Position numbers and translations under genes: made by a program | Assembly: GCA_946886365.1 (NCBI GenBank) | Contig: CAMPIM010000043.1 | Span: 1 to 26,106, forward strand | Source of the DNA: an uncultured Novosphingobium sp. | Lineage (GTDB): Bacteria > Pseudomonadota > Alphaproteobacteria > Sphingomonadales > Sphingomonadaceae | Length of the DNA stretch: 26,106 nucleotides | Reading direction: 5' to 3' | Shown here: piece after piece, positions 15,537 to 24,188 of the stretch | How the letters are laid out: each line of letters begins with the position of its first letter | Numbering within the stretch: the first letter of the stretch is position 1 | The notes under the pieces: model-generated | The model's input: only the letters and a program-made list of their open reading frames with translations | The model's database searches: none | What the model was told of the DNA's origin: nothing

Positions 15537-16364
15537 ATGTCGGTACGGATGGCACTGGCCAAATTATGCGCCTGCACATGCGGTGGCGCGATCATCGGCG
15601 GCGGCGCCGTCCATGTTGCCGAGAGCGCCCGGCCGGCAGGGGTCCACAGCAACAAGAGCGTGAAGGCCGCGCCCAAGCGCTATGCCGTGCGGACTGTAAA
15701 GCGCAAGGTGGTGAAGACCATGTCCTGCGCGCCGCAGATCGTGTCGGTGACGACGCATGCGGCGCCCATCCCCCTGCCCGCGCCGCTGGCTGCCGCTGAA
15801 ATGCCGATCATGTCGGGCGGTGGCGGCGTTCCTGTGGTGATGGCGGGCGGCGGCGGCTTTGGCGGCGGCGGGTTCATCGGCGGCTTCTTCGGCGGCAGCG
15901 GTGGTGGCAGCAGCGGCGGCTCGGTGGTCATCTCATCGACCAGCAGCTCAACCGGGGGCATCAGCAGCTCGACCAGCTCCACGACGGGCGGCGTTTCGAC
16001 TTCGACCGGCGGGGTATCGACCTCCACGGGCGGCGTGTCCACGTCCAGCGGGAATGTCTCTACCTCCAGCGGCAACGTGTCCACTTCGAGCGGGAATGTA
16101 TCGACGTCGAGCGGCAACGTGACGAGCAGCTCGTCATCATCGACGTCCAGCTCAACCTCCTCTTCCACATCGTCCAGCACGTCCTCGTCCAGTTCGACGT
16201 CATCGAGCACTTCCTCGTCCACGTCGTCGAGCAGCTCGGGCGGTTCCACCAGCAGTGGCGGCCATGATGTGCCCGCCCCGCCGATGGTCCTGCTGTTCGG
16301 CGCGGGAGCGGTGGCGCTGATGGCGCGGCGGCGTTTTGCCGAGCGCAAGGCCAAGGTGGCTTGA
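15537..16364 (+). CDS. Ser/Thr/Gly repeat surface protein with PEP-CTERM-like sorting tail
   Basis: A 275-residue low-complexity protein. Residues ~5-25 form a short hydrophobic, Cys-containing segment (C11, C13, C15) that may be the export signal. Residues ~41-60 are very basic (K/R-rich). Residues 93-130 are Gly-rich. Residues 151-199 hold about seven copies of the heptad G-[GN]-V-S-T-[ST]-[ST], then an almost pure Ser/Thr tract to ~234. The tail has VPAPP (245-249), a hydrophobic helix (250-263) and RRR (264-266), the tripartite layout of PEP-CTERM/exosortase sorting signals, although the motif is PAPP rather than PEP. This suggests a secreted, perhaps glycosylated, envelope or matrix protein. 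Only a weak ribosome site precedes the ATG. It is monocistronic, with a strong terminator. Confidence 0.75.
   Translation: MSVRMALAKLCACTCGGAIIGGGAVHVAESARPAGVHSNKSVKAAPKRYAVRTVKRKVVKTMSCAPQIVSVTTHAAPIPLPAPLAAAEMPIMSGGGGVPVVMAGGGGFGGGGFIGGFFGGSGGGSSGGSVVISSTSSSTGGISSSTSSTTGGVSTSTGGVSTSTGGVSTSSGNVSTSSGNVSTSSGNVSTSSGNVTSSSSSSTSSSTSSSTSSSTSSSSSTSSSTSSSTSSSSSGGSTSSGGHDVPAPPMVLLFGAGAVALMARRRFAERKAKVA
15987..16133 (+). repeat. In-frame 21-bp tandem repeats
   Basis: Seven consecutive 21-base units code for GGVSTST/GNVSTSS-type heptads (residues 151-199). The third codon positions differ between copies while the amino acids stay the same, which points to selection on the protein sequence or to old duplications rather than a very recent expansion. 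A further Ser/Thr tract built of tcc/tcg/agc/acg codons follows to about 16240. Confidence 0.85.
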
Positions 16365-16463
16365 AGGCTTTAGGGCTGGGATTTGGCCCGGACTGAATGA
16401 TGGCGCATCAGGTTGCCCGATAGACCGACGGGCCGATGCAGCCTTTCACGCGGGGGCGTGAGA

Positions 16464-16497
16464 AGGGGCGGTTCGTGGGGGAGCCGCCCCTTTTTTT
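16464..16497 (+). terminator. Strong rho-independent terminator
   Basis: An 11-bp stem (16464-16474 with 16481-16491, one G-T wobble) closes a six-base GTGGGG loop and is followed by seven T residues (16491-16497). It lies about 100 bases after the repeat-protein stop and is the best intrinsic terminator in the window. Confidence 0.9.
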
Positions 16498-16510
16498 GCG
16501 GTCGATCGCG

Positions 16511-16948
16511 TCAGGCCTGCGCGATGATCTTCTCAATCTCCGGCACGGGGTGATTGGCGAGATCCTTGGCAATCTCGCCCACCAGGCGGCTTTGCACTTC
16601 CTTGTGATAATGTTTGCGCATGTGACCGAGCGCGGTCGGCGGGGCGACGACGATGAGTTTTTCAAAGTCGTTGGCGAGCGCGCGCCGCCTGAGCAGGTCG
16701 GCTGCCTCCACGGCGAAGCGCGCCTCTTCCTGTTCATGATAATCGGTGTTGCCCATGGTGGCCTGCGCGCCCATTATATAGGGCGCACGGCCCGATAGGT
16801 CGGTGGATTGATCCCGATCGGCGGGATTTTCCTGCACCTTCACCGTTTCTGCTTCCAGATTTGGCGCCATGCGGTCGCCCTTGTTTCGGAAGAACAGCAT
16901 CTTGCGACCGTCGGCAACCAGCACCATCGCATCATGATCGATCCACAT
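16511..16948 (-). CDS. Host-attachment family protein (baeRF-like)
   Basis: A 145-residue cytosolic protein of the family annotated as 'protein required for attachment to host cells'. By fold analysis, as I recall it, this family belongs with bacterial relatives of the archaeo-eukaryotic release factor eRF1 (baeRF). The pattern seen is an N-terminal VLVADGRKMLFFRNKGD (residues ~9-25), a linker, then FEKLIVVAPPTALGHMRKHYHKEV (~94-117, key residues PP, LG and the basic MRKHYHK) and KDLANHPVPEIEKII at the end. AAGGAG stands before the ATG at 16948. It is divergent from serS, 90 bp apart. The attachment name comes from a plant-associated homologue, and the actual biochemical role is unknown. Confidence 0.8.
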   Translation of the reverse strand: MWIDHDAMVLVADGRKMLFFRNKGDRMAPNLEAETVKVQENPADRDQSTDLSGRAPYIMGAQATMGNTDYHEQEEARFAVEAADLLRRRALANDFEKLIVVAPPTALGHMRKHYHKEVQSRLVGEIAKDLANHPVPEIEKIIAQA

Positions 16949-17029
16949 TCCCGGCTCCTTTCCTGTGACTTGCAGTCCCTAACGGACAGGGGCGCATAGG
17001 GTTGCGCGGCTGGTCGCGGAACGGCATAG

Positions 17030-18316
<1,287 letters not shown>

Positions 18317-18340
18317 TTGTCAAACGCTAGCCTTGTATCT

Positions 18341-18439
18341 CGTCACCCCAGCGAACGCTGGGGTCTCGGGCGAGGTTGTGCGACATCTCTTGAGATCCCA
18401 GCGTTGGCGGACGCCGCCCTACGGGTCGCTGGGATGACG
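18341..18439. repeat. Composite REP-like palindromic element downstream of serS
   Basis: CCCCAGCG-AA-CGCTGGGG (18346-18363) is a perfect 8-bp hairpin. CGTCACCCCAGCGA (18341-18354) pairs with TCGCTGGGATGACG (18426-18439) with one mismatch, and CGCTGGGGTCTC (18356-18367) pairs with GAGATCCCAGCG (18392-18403) with one mismatch. The nested layout looks like two inverted copies of one dispersed unit of a type I associate with sphingomonad genomes. Confidence 0.75.
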
Positions 18440-18477
18440 GTGATGGGTTGGGATTTGGAGGGCTAAACGCGCACCCC

Positions 18478-19536
18478 ATGAGGATCAATCCTGCCCGCCT
18501 TCCCCTGGCGCAAACCGGATTTCTGCGGCGGCGATCGTCCATGCCGATTTGGGCCGATCTGGTCTGGCGGGTGGGGCTGGTTTTTGGGCTGATCGCGCTG
18601 GTACTGCTGATCCACTGGGTCGGGCGCGATGGGCTGAAGGACAATCTGGACGACCAGATCAGTTTCGTCGACGTGCTGTATTTCACGACCGTCACGGTAA
18701 CGACGGTAGGCTATGGCGATATTGTGCCGGTCAGCCCGGAAGCGCGGCTGTTCGAGGCGCTGCTGGTGACGCCGATCCGGCTGTTCGTATGGCTGATCTT
18801 TCTGGGGACGGCCTATAATCTGTTTTTCCGCAACATCTTCTACAGGTGGCGCATGGCACGCATTCAGGCCGATCTGCATAATCATATCATCGTCACCGGA
18901 TTTGGCACCAGCGGCGGCGAGGCGGTGCGCGAGCTGCTGGCGCGGGGTGTCGACCCGCGCGAGATCGTGGTGGTCGATCCGCAGGAAAAGCCGCTGGTGG
19001 AGGCGGAGGATCTGGGCTGCAACGTGATGTGCGGCGATTCGACGCGGGACAAGACGCTGAAAGATGTGGCGATCAGCCGTGCGCGGGCGATGATCGTGTC
19101 GGCTGGGCGGGACGATACGTCGATTTTGATAACGCTGACGGCGCGGCATCTGGCCCCTCGCCTGCCGATCAGCATCGTCGTGCGGAATGAGGATAATGAG
19201 TTGCCCGCGCGGCAAGCGGGGGCGACGACGGTGATCAATCCGGTGAGCTTTGCCGGGCTGCTGCTGGCGGGGAGCACGAGCGGGCGGCATATTGCGGACT
19301 ATATGGCGGACCTGGCCGCGTCGGGTGGGCGGGTGAAGCTGCATGAGCGGCGGGTGCTGGCAGAGGAGATTGGCGGGCCTTTGTCGGCGATCGGGACGGG
19401 ACTTGGCGTACGCATCTATCGGGGTGAGCGGGTCATCGGCTTTTGGGAAGAAGGCGCGCGGAAGCTGGAGCCGGGCGATCTTATTATCGAGATTGTTCAC
19501 GGGGATGAGGTCGGGGAAACGGACGGATTCGCCTGA
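18478..19536 (+). CDS. Two-helix potassium channel with RCK/TrkA-N domain
   Basis: A 352-residue inner-membrane channel. One membrane helix at ~26-43 is followed by the pore loop with the K+ selectivity filter TVGYGD (76-81) and a second helix at ~97-120. The cytosolic part from ~137 is a TrkA-N/RCK Rossmann domain beginning [15 protein letters not shown], with the GxGxxG nucleotide motif at 141-146, and ends with a TrkA-C-like segment ([13 protein letters not shown], then [11 protein letters not shown]). Gating by NAD(H), nucleotide or Ca2+ is likely but cannot be read from the sequence. Start: ATG 18478 is preferred to TTG 18448; ATG 18541 is also possible. rimO follows 53 bp later on the same strand. 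Confidence 0.92.
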   Translation: MRINPARLPLAQTGFLRRRSSMPIWADLVWRVGLVFGLIALVLLIHWVGRDGLKDNLDDQISFVDVLYFTTVTVTTVGYGDIVPVSPEARLFEALLVTPIRLFVWLIFLGTAYNLFFRNIFYRWRMARIQADLHNHIIVTGFGTSGGEAVRELLARGVDPREIVVVDPQEKPLVEAEDLGCNVMCGDSTRDKTLKDVAISRARAMIVSAGRDDTSILITLTARHLAPRLPISIVVRNEDNELPARQAGATTVINPVSFAGLLLAGSTSGRHIADYMADLAASGGRVKLHERRVLAEEIGGPLSAIGTGLGVRIYRGERVIGFWEEGARKLEPGDLIIEIVHGDEVGETDGFA

Positions 19537-19589
19537 TCTTTCGGGCGGGCGTGACATTTGGCGCGAAAATCCCTATGTGCGCGCCGATC

Positions 19590-20957
19590 ATGGCAACCAA
19601 AATTCCTGAAGCGCCGAAGGTCGGCATGGTGTCGCTCGGCTGTCCCAAGAACCTGGTCGACAGCGAACGCATCCTGACCAAGCTGCGCTCCGACGGCTAT
19701 CTGATGTCCGCCGACTATGCGGGCGCGGACGTGGTGCTGGTGAATACCTGCGGCTTCCTCGATTCGGCGAAGGAGGAATCGCTGGAGGCGATAGGCGAGG
19801 CGATCGCGGAAAATGGCCGTGTCATCGTGACGGGCTGCATGGGCGACGAGGCGGACGTCATCCGCGCCAAGTTCCCGCAGGTGCTGGCCGTTACGGGTGC
19901 GCATCAATATGAGCAGGTGGTGAATGCGGTGCATGACGCTTCGCCGCCGGTGCCCAATGCGTTCGTTGATCTGGTGCCCGAGGGTGGCCTGAAGCTGACG
20001 CCGCGGCATTATAGCTATTTGAAGATTTCGGAGGGCTGCAACCATCGCTGCTCTTTCTGCATCATCCCTTCGATCCGGGGCGATCTGGTGTCGCGCAGGA
20101 TCGATGCGGTGCTGCGCGAGGCGGAAAAGCTGGTGCATGCCGGGACGAAGGAACTGCTGGTGATCAGCCAGGATACGTCGGCCTATGGCGTCGATACCCG
20201 GCATGAGCCGCGCAGCTGGAAGGGCCGCGAGGTGCGGGCGCATATGACTGACCTGGCGCGTGAGCTGGGGCAGTTGCGCACCAGTGAGGGCGTGGCGCCG
20301 TGGGTGCGGCTGCACTATGTCTATCCCTATCCGCATGTGGATCATGTCATTCCGCTGATGGCGGAGGGGCTGTTGACTCCCTATCTCGACATTCCGTTCC
20401 AGCATGCCTCGCCCAATGTGCTGAAGGCGATGAAGCGGCCGGCCAATGAAGCGAAGGTGCTGGACCGCATCCGCAAGTGGCGGGATATTTGCCCCGACAT
20501 CGCGATCCGTTCGAGCTTTGTGGTCGGCTTCCCCGGTGAGACGGAGGCGGACTTCCAGTATCTGCTGGATTGGCTGGACGAGGCGCAGCTCGATCGCGTG
20601 GGCGCGTTCCGGTTCGAACCCGTGGAGGGCGCGGCGGCGAATGAGCTGCCCGGCGCGGTGCCGGAAGAGGTCAAGGAAGAACGCTACCAGCGGATCATGG
20701 AGAAGACGGCTGCGATTTCCGCTGCCAAGTTGCAAGCGAAGGTCGGGCGCGTGCTGCCGGTGATCATCGATGAAGTTGGCGAGGCTGACGAGGACGGCTC
20801 AATTGGCGCCACGGCGCGTAGCCAGGCGGACGCGCCGGAGATCGACGGCAATGTGTTCCTGCGCGATGTCGGCGAAGGGCGGAAGGCTGGCGACATCCTT
20901 GACGTGGTGATCGAGGATGCCGACGAGCATGATCTTTATGGCGCGCCGGTGGCGTAA
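19590..20957 (+). CDS. rimO: Ribosomal protein S12 methylthiotransferase RimO
   Basis: A 455-residue radical-SAM enzyme that adds a methylthio group to the conserved Asp of ribosomal protein S12. The N-terminal UPF0004 domain has three cluster cysteines, C18 (SLGCPKN), C54 (NTCGF) and C83 (GCMGDEAD). The radical-SAM cluster is C150, C154 and C157 (GCNHRCSFC), and a TRAM domain closes the protein. The SLGCPKN and GCMGDEAD signatures distinguish RimO from MiaB. Start: GTG 19551, ATG 19575 and ATG 19590 are in frame; conserved sequence begins at [13 protein letters not shown], so I took 19590, but none has a clear ribosome site. It may be co-transcribed with the channel gene. Confidence 0.95.
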   Translation: MATKIPEAPKVGMVSLGCPKNLVDSERILTKLRSDGYLMSADYAGADVVLVNTCGFLDSAKEESLEAIGEAIAENGRVIVTGCMGDEADVIRAKFPQVLAVTGAHQYEQVVNAVHDASPPVPNAFVDLVPEGGLKLTPRHYSYLKISEGCNHRCSFCIIPSIRGDLVSRRIDAVLREAEKLVHAGTKELLVISQDTSAYGVDTRHEPRSWKGREVRAHMTDLARELGQLRTSEGVAPWVRLHYVYPYPHVDHVIPLMAEGLLTPYLDIPFQHASPNVLKAMKRPANEAKVLDRIRKWRDICPDIAIRSSFVVGFPGETEADFQYLLDWLDEAQLDRVGAFRFEPVEGAAANELPGAVPEEVKEERYQRIMEKTAAISAAKLQAKVGRVLPVIIDEVGEADEDGSIGATARSQADAPEIDGNVFLRDVGEGRKAGDILDVVIEDADEHDLYGAPVA

Positions 20958-20984
20958 TGTGAATCAGCCCAGGAAGCATTACGC
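20952..20984 (+). terminator. Inverted repeat spanning the rimO stop codon
   Basis: GCGTAATG (20952-20959), which contains the TAA stop, pairs perfectly with CATTACGC (20977-20984) around 17 bases. No T run follows. It may help end transcription or stabilise the 3' end of the mRNA. Confidence 0.4.
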
Positions 20985-21018
20985 GTGGAAGAGAATACTC
21001 TAATCTAAATCTCCTGAT

Positions 21019-21094
21019 CCGTTCGGGCTGAGCCTGTCGAAGCCCCTTTCCTTCTTGAGGAAGTAGAGCCCTTCGACAAGCTCAGGGCGAACGG
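21019..21094. repeat. Dispersed inverted repeat with TGTCGAAG arms between rimO and the DUF3298-type gene
   Basis: Arm 1 (21019-21045) and the reverse complement of arm 2 (21068-21094) agree at 22 of 27 positions. The core is CTGAGC-N-TGTCGAAG. This matches a palindrome that I remember as widespread between convergent genes in sphingomonads and some gammaproteobacteria. It lies between two convergent stops and could serve as a terminator or RNA-stabilising element. Confidence 0.75.
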
Positions 21095-21130
21095 AGGAGG
21101 GGTTGGGTTCTATGCAACAGCTATGACCGG

Positions 21131-21979
21131 TCAGCCTCCCGCAAACGCATCCTGATATTCGGTCTTGATCGTTTTCAGCATGGCGGCATCGACGGGCAAC
21201 GGGACTTCATAGGTTCCTTCGGAATAGGGACCGGCGCTGTACGGGCCGACGACGACGACGATCCGGTCGATCAGCTTGCCGCCGCGTGAGGTGGGGATGA
21301 GGACTTCCTTCATCGGGTCGACGCATTGGGTGAAGGGATCGTCGCCGCGCATGATCGGCCCGCCCCGCTTTTTCGCGCGGGCCTTGTCGAGGCCATCGCA
21401 GAAGGCGTCGTGGGTCGCGGCGGCGAAGGCTGCGGGTGAGGTCATGAGCGCCTGCACGCTGGTTTCCCGCTTGCGCGCCTTGTCCCAGAGCAGCACGTCA
21501 TAGCCGGTCATGCCATGCGCGCCGCCGGTGTAGGTGTAGCGGCTGGAGCGGAGCGACAGGAAGCGCGGCGTGTCGGCGGCGACGGTCCAGCGGGTTTCGA
21601 GACTATGGGCGTGGAAAGGAAAGTCAGACTGCTGCGCCGACTTGCGGTCGTCCGCCGCCATCTTGAGCGCGTCGGCCTTTCCGCTTTCCATGTCCTTGCG
21701 CAATTTTTCGGCGATCTGCGGCACGGCGGATGCCTGCGCGGGCCAGGCGTAGAGGAATTCCAGCAGGTCGGTCTTTTCAGCCTGTTGGAAAGGCTGGGAC
21801 GGCGGCTTTGGCTGTTCCGCGCCCGCCATCCGGTTGACGAAATTGGCCGTCGCGACATCATTGCCGGTGTCAGCGACATTATCCGTTGCATGGTCGCCAG
21901 CCGAGGGAGAACAGGTACAGAGAAAGAGGGCCAGTCCTGCGACCGGCCCTGCCTTCATTCGCATCGGTAAGCGCTGCAT
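21131..21979 (-). CDS. DUF3298/DUF4163-type envelope protein, possible lipoprotein
   Basis: A 282-residue exported protein. The N-terminus MQRLPMRMKAGPVAGLALFLCTCSPSAG is a basic stretch plus hydrophobic core ending in two cysteines, which may be a lipoprotein signal though the lipobox is not standard. A disordered Asp/Asn/Ala/Pro linker follows, then a segment with RYTYTGGAHGMTGYDVLLWD (residues ~149-168), the hallmark YTGGAHG of DUF4163/DUF3298 domains found in RsiV, PdaC and related sugar- or peptidoglycan-associated proteins. The end holds IVVVVGPYSAGPYSEGTYEV. The ATG at 21979 overlaps the stop of the small upstream gene (TGATG), so I chose it over 22003. Function is unknown. Confidence 0.8.
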   Translation of the reverse strand: MQRLPMRMKAGPVAGLALFLCTCSPSAGDHATDNVADTGNDVATANFVNRMAGAEQPKPPSQPFQQAEKTDLLEFLYAWPAQASAVPQIAEKLRKDMESGKADALKMAADDRKSAQQSDFPFHAHSLETRWTVAADTPRFLSLRSSRYTYTGGAHGMTGYDVLLWDKARKRETSVQALMTSPAAFAAATHDAFCDGLDKARAKKRGGPIMRGDDPFTQCVDPMKEVLIPTSRGGKLIDRIVVVVGPYSAGPYSEGTYEVPLPVDAAMLKTIKTEYQDAFAGG

Positions 21980-22182
21980 CAGTGCGGCTTGGCCGCCAGA
22001 CAACGCTCGCTGATCGCCTTGCGGGCATAGCTGCTTTGAAGAGCCGCGGCGGCGTTGGGCCAGCCTTCCGCAATCAAAGCTTGTTCGACCTGATGTGCGC
22101 CATCGAACCGCCCGCTTTCGGCGAGTTGATAGGCACGCGCACGGAGCGCCTGCTGCCGTGCATTGTCGCCATGCATTACCAT
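21979..22182 (-). CDS. Small helical protein upstream of the DUF3298-type gene
   Basis: A 67-residue protein, MVMHGDNARQQALRARAYQL and onward, with a helical pattern (AYQLAESGRFDGAHQVEQALIAEGWPNAAAALQ) reminiscent of a single helix-turn-helix or TPR-like hairpin. I do not recognise a family. AAGGAG is four bases before the ATG at 22182 and ten before an ATG at 22176. A longer form from the ATG at 22212 (77 residues) has a weaker site. Its stop overlaps the next start by one base (TGATG), which supports it as a real gene translated with the envelope protein. Confidence 0.65.
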   Translation of the reverse strand: MVMHGDNARQQALRARAYQLAESGRFDGAHQVEQALIAEGWPNAAAALQSSYARKAISERCLAAKPH

Positions 22183-22322
22183 GTCTCTCTCCTTGCCAGT
22201 TTGCGTTGACATCAATCTAGACCCTTTGCCGGTCAGGGGCAAATGCGGGATGGCCGGGTCGAGGGGGCGACATCGCAAAAATGGGGCTTTCCAACCCCCT
22301 CATCCTTGTCCAGAATCCCACT

Positions 22323-23726
22323 ATGACCGATTATTCCGACCTGCTGAAAGCAGATAACAATCAGCCCGCGCATATGATCCAGATTGTCGATGCGGAAAGC
22401 TTCGAAAACTGGCTTTCCGCGCAGCCGCAGCGCGTCCGGACGATCGTTGCGGCGCAGAAGTTTGCGGGCAAAGGATATGAGCATGCGATCATTCCGGGAG
22501 ATGATCCTTCGGACTGGTCGGTGGTCGCGGGGGTCGCGAACAAAGCGAAGCTCAGCAGCTGGTGCCTCGCCAAGCTGGGCGAAACATTGCCCGAGGGTCA
22601 ATATCGGCTGGCGGATGGGACGGCCGGGCCAGCCATGCTCGGCTGGCTGACGGCGCAATATCGGTTCGACCGCTATCGCCGCGATGAAAATAGCGCAGGG
22701 CCGCGCGTGCTGCTGACCAGCGAGGTTGCGCAGATCGACCCGGCGGTCAGGCTGGCGGAAGCGGTGGCGCTGGTGCGCGACCTCATCAACATTCCCGCTG
22801 GCGACATGGGGCCTCAACAGTTGGAGGAGGAAGCGGCGAAGGTCGCCGAAGCCTTTGGCGCGCGCTTCACGGTGACGAAGGGCGATCCGCTGGAGCAGGG
22901 TTTCCCGATGATCCATGCCGTGGGCCGAGCAGCGGGCAAGGACTTTGCCCCGCGCCTGATCGAATTGCGGTGGGGCGATGCCAAGCATCCGCGCGTCGCC
23001 ATCATCGGCAAGGGCATCTGTTTCGACAGCGGCGGGTTGGACATCAAGCCATCGTCGGCCATGCGCCTGATGAAGAAGGATATGGGCGGCGCGGCCCATG
23101 CGATCGCGCTCGCCCGGTTGATCATGGGCGCTCGCCTGCCGGTACAACTGCACCTGCTGATCCCGGCGGCAGAAAATGCGGTGGGGGGCAATGCCTTCCG
23201 CCCCGGCGACATATTGCGCAGCCGCAAGGGGCTGACGGTGGAGATTGGCAATACCGATGCGGAAGGTCGGCTGGTGCTGGCCGATGCCTTGGCGCTGGCG
23301 GGCGAGGATGAGCCTGAACTCGTCATCGACTATGCGACGTTGACCGGCGCGGCGCGGGTGGCGGTGGGTCCCGACCTCCCTGCCCTCTTCACCAATGATG
23401 ACGCATTGGCCGCTCAGATGGACGCGGCGGGCAGCGAAGTGGACGACCCGAGTTGGCGCCTGCCATTATGGGATGGCTATGCCGACATGCTGAAGTCGGA
23501 CATCGCCGATATCAATAATGCGGGCGAAGGCGGCTTTGCCGGCGCGATCACCGCTGCGCTGTTCCTGAAGCGGTTCGTGCCGGACAAGGCGAAGTGGCTG
23601 CATCTCGACACCTTCGCTTGGCGGCCGTCGCCAAAGCCGGGGCGGCCAAAGGGCGGCGAGGCATTGGGCCTGCGCGCCGTTTTCCGCATGCTGGAACAAC
23701 GTTATGAAAAATCAGGGCAGAAATGA
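22323..23726 (+). CDS. M17 leucyl aminopeptidase family protein
   Basis: A 467-residue cytosolic metallo-aminopeptidase that removes N-terminal residues from short peptides. It has the M17 metal and catalytic set: K230, D235 (GKGICFDSGGLDIKP), K242, D253, and D312/E314 with catalytic R316 in the signature NTDAEGRL (310-317). The shorter, divergent N-terminal domain (residues ~1-140) is like that of the alphaproteobacterial 'leucyl aminopeptidase family protein' rather than E. coli PepA. No signal peptide. The ATG at 22323 lacks a clear ribosome site. The MarR gene follows 54 bp downstream on the same strand. Confidence 0.95.
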   Translation: MTDYSDLLKADNNQPAHMIQIVDAESFENWLSAQPQRVRTIVAAQKFAGKGYEHAIIPGDDPSDWSVVAGVANKAKLSSWCLAKLGETLPEGQYRLADGTAGPAMLGWLTAQYRFDRYRRDENSAGPRVLLTSEVAQIDPAVRLAEAVALVRDLINIPAGDMGPQQLEEEAAKVAEAFGARFTVTKGDPLEQGFPMIHAVGRAAGKDFAPRLIELRWGDAKHPRVAIIGKGICFDSGGLDIKPSSAMRLMKKDMGGAAHAIALARLIMGARLPVQLHLLIPAAENAVGGNAFRPGDILRSRKGLTVEIGNTDAEGRLVLADALALAGEDEPELVIDYATLTGAARVAVGPDLPALFTNDDALAAQMDAAGSEVDDPSWRLPLWDGYADMLKSDIADINNAGEGGFAGAITAALFLKRFVPDKAKWLHLDTFAWRPSPKPGRPKGGEALGLRAVFRMLEQRYEKSGQK

Positions 23727-23741
23727 CCTTTGGTACGGGGC

Positions 23742-23775
23742 CGTTACGCAACCGGATCGTGCATCGTGCGTTACG
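23742..23775. promoter_or_regulatory. Quasi-palindrome in front of the MarR gene (candidate operator)
   Basis: CGTTACGCA (23742-23750) and TGCGTTACG (23767-23775) form an inverted repeat with one central mismatch and a 16-base spacer that holds most of a tandem ATCGTGC pair. It ends five bases before the MarR ATG at 23781. MarR proteins often bind such dyads near their own start, but an RNA hairpin is an equal alternative. Confidence 0.4.
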
Positions 23776-23780
23776 GGGGC

Positions 23781-24188
23781 ATGGATGCCGCTTCTGCACA
23801 GGAACAGACTACTGAGCTGAACCGCCCAGGTCTGAAACAACTTGCCCAATGGATGCGCACGCTGGTCGATTATGTGCGATCCGGCAGGCCCGACCTTACC
23901 AACCGGCAAATGGCGTTGATGATGACCGTTTACATCAGCGCGGGGCCGCATACCGTGCGGGGACTCGCCGAGGCGCTGCATGTATCGAAGCCGGTTATTA
24001 CCCGCGCGCTGAACAAGCTTTCGGCGCTCGGATATCTTCGCCGGGAGCGGGATGCGGCCGATCGGCGTAATATTTTCATCACTCGCACCCCCAAAGGGGC
24101 GGAATTCCTTGACGCGTTTCACCATTTCATCGCAGGAACCGGCCGCGATGAACGCCACGACTTTAACTCCGCGGAACGCACCGCCTGA
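23781..24188 (+). CDS. MarR-family winged-helix transcriptional regulator
   Basis: A 135-residue regulator with a central winged helix: TNRQMALMMTVYI (residues ~40-52), the recognition helix region VRGLAEALHVSKPVITRALN (~59-78), then LSALGYLRRERDAADRRNIFI, where the basic RRERDAADRR is the wing. MarR proteins normally act as dimers and respond to small ligands; the ligand is unknown. Start is the ATG at 23781, with a GGGGG just before it; an in-frame TTG at 23730 would add 17 residues. Its C-terminal end overlaps the next gene by 41 bp in another frame. Confidence 0.85.
   Translation: MDAASAQEQTTELNRPGLKQLAQWMRTLVDYVRSGRPDLTNRQMALMMTVYISAGPHTVRGLAEALHVSKPVITRALNKLSALGYLRRERDAADRRNIFITRTPKGAEFLDAFHHFIAGTGRDERHDFNSAERTA

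Noticed and set aside
15987..16240. CRISPR-like periodic repeat
   Set aside because: The 21-bp units are contiguous, in frame and code for a heptad; there are no unique spacers.
15680..16354. Minus-strand opening of 224 codons rich in Asp, Glu, Val, Leu and Pro
   Set aside because: It is the mirror of the Ser/Thr/Gly repeat gene; the acidic repeats arise simply from the complement of tcg/tcc/acg codons.
18463..19557. Minus-strand opening of 364 codons
   Set aside because: It is antisense to the potassium channel gene with its TVGYGD filter. Composition (His, Arg, Gln, Pro) is typical of a shadow.
19497..20735. Minus-strand opening of 412 codons
   Set aside because: It is antisense to rimO, whose cluster cysteines and domains are intact. 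The translation is His/Arg/Gln/Pro-rich without any family motif, as expected of a high-GC shadow frame.
22233..23153. Minus-strand opening of 306 codons
   Set aside because: Antisense to the M17 aminopeptidase; no ribosome site or family resemblance.
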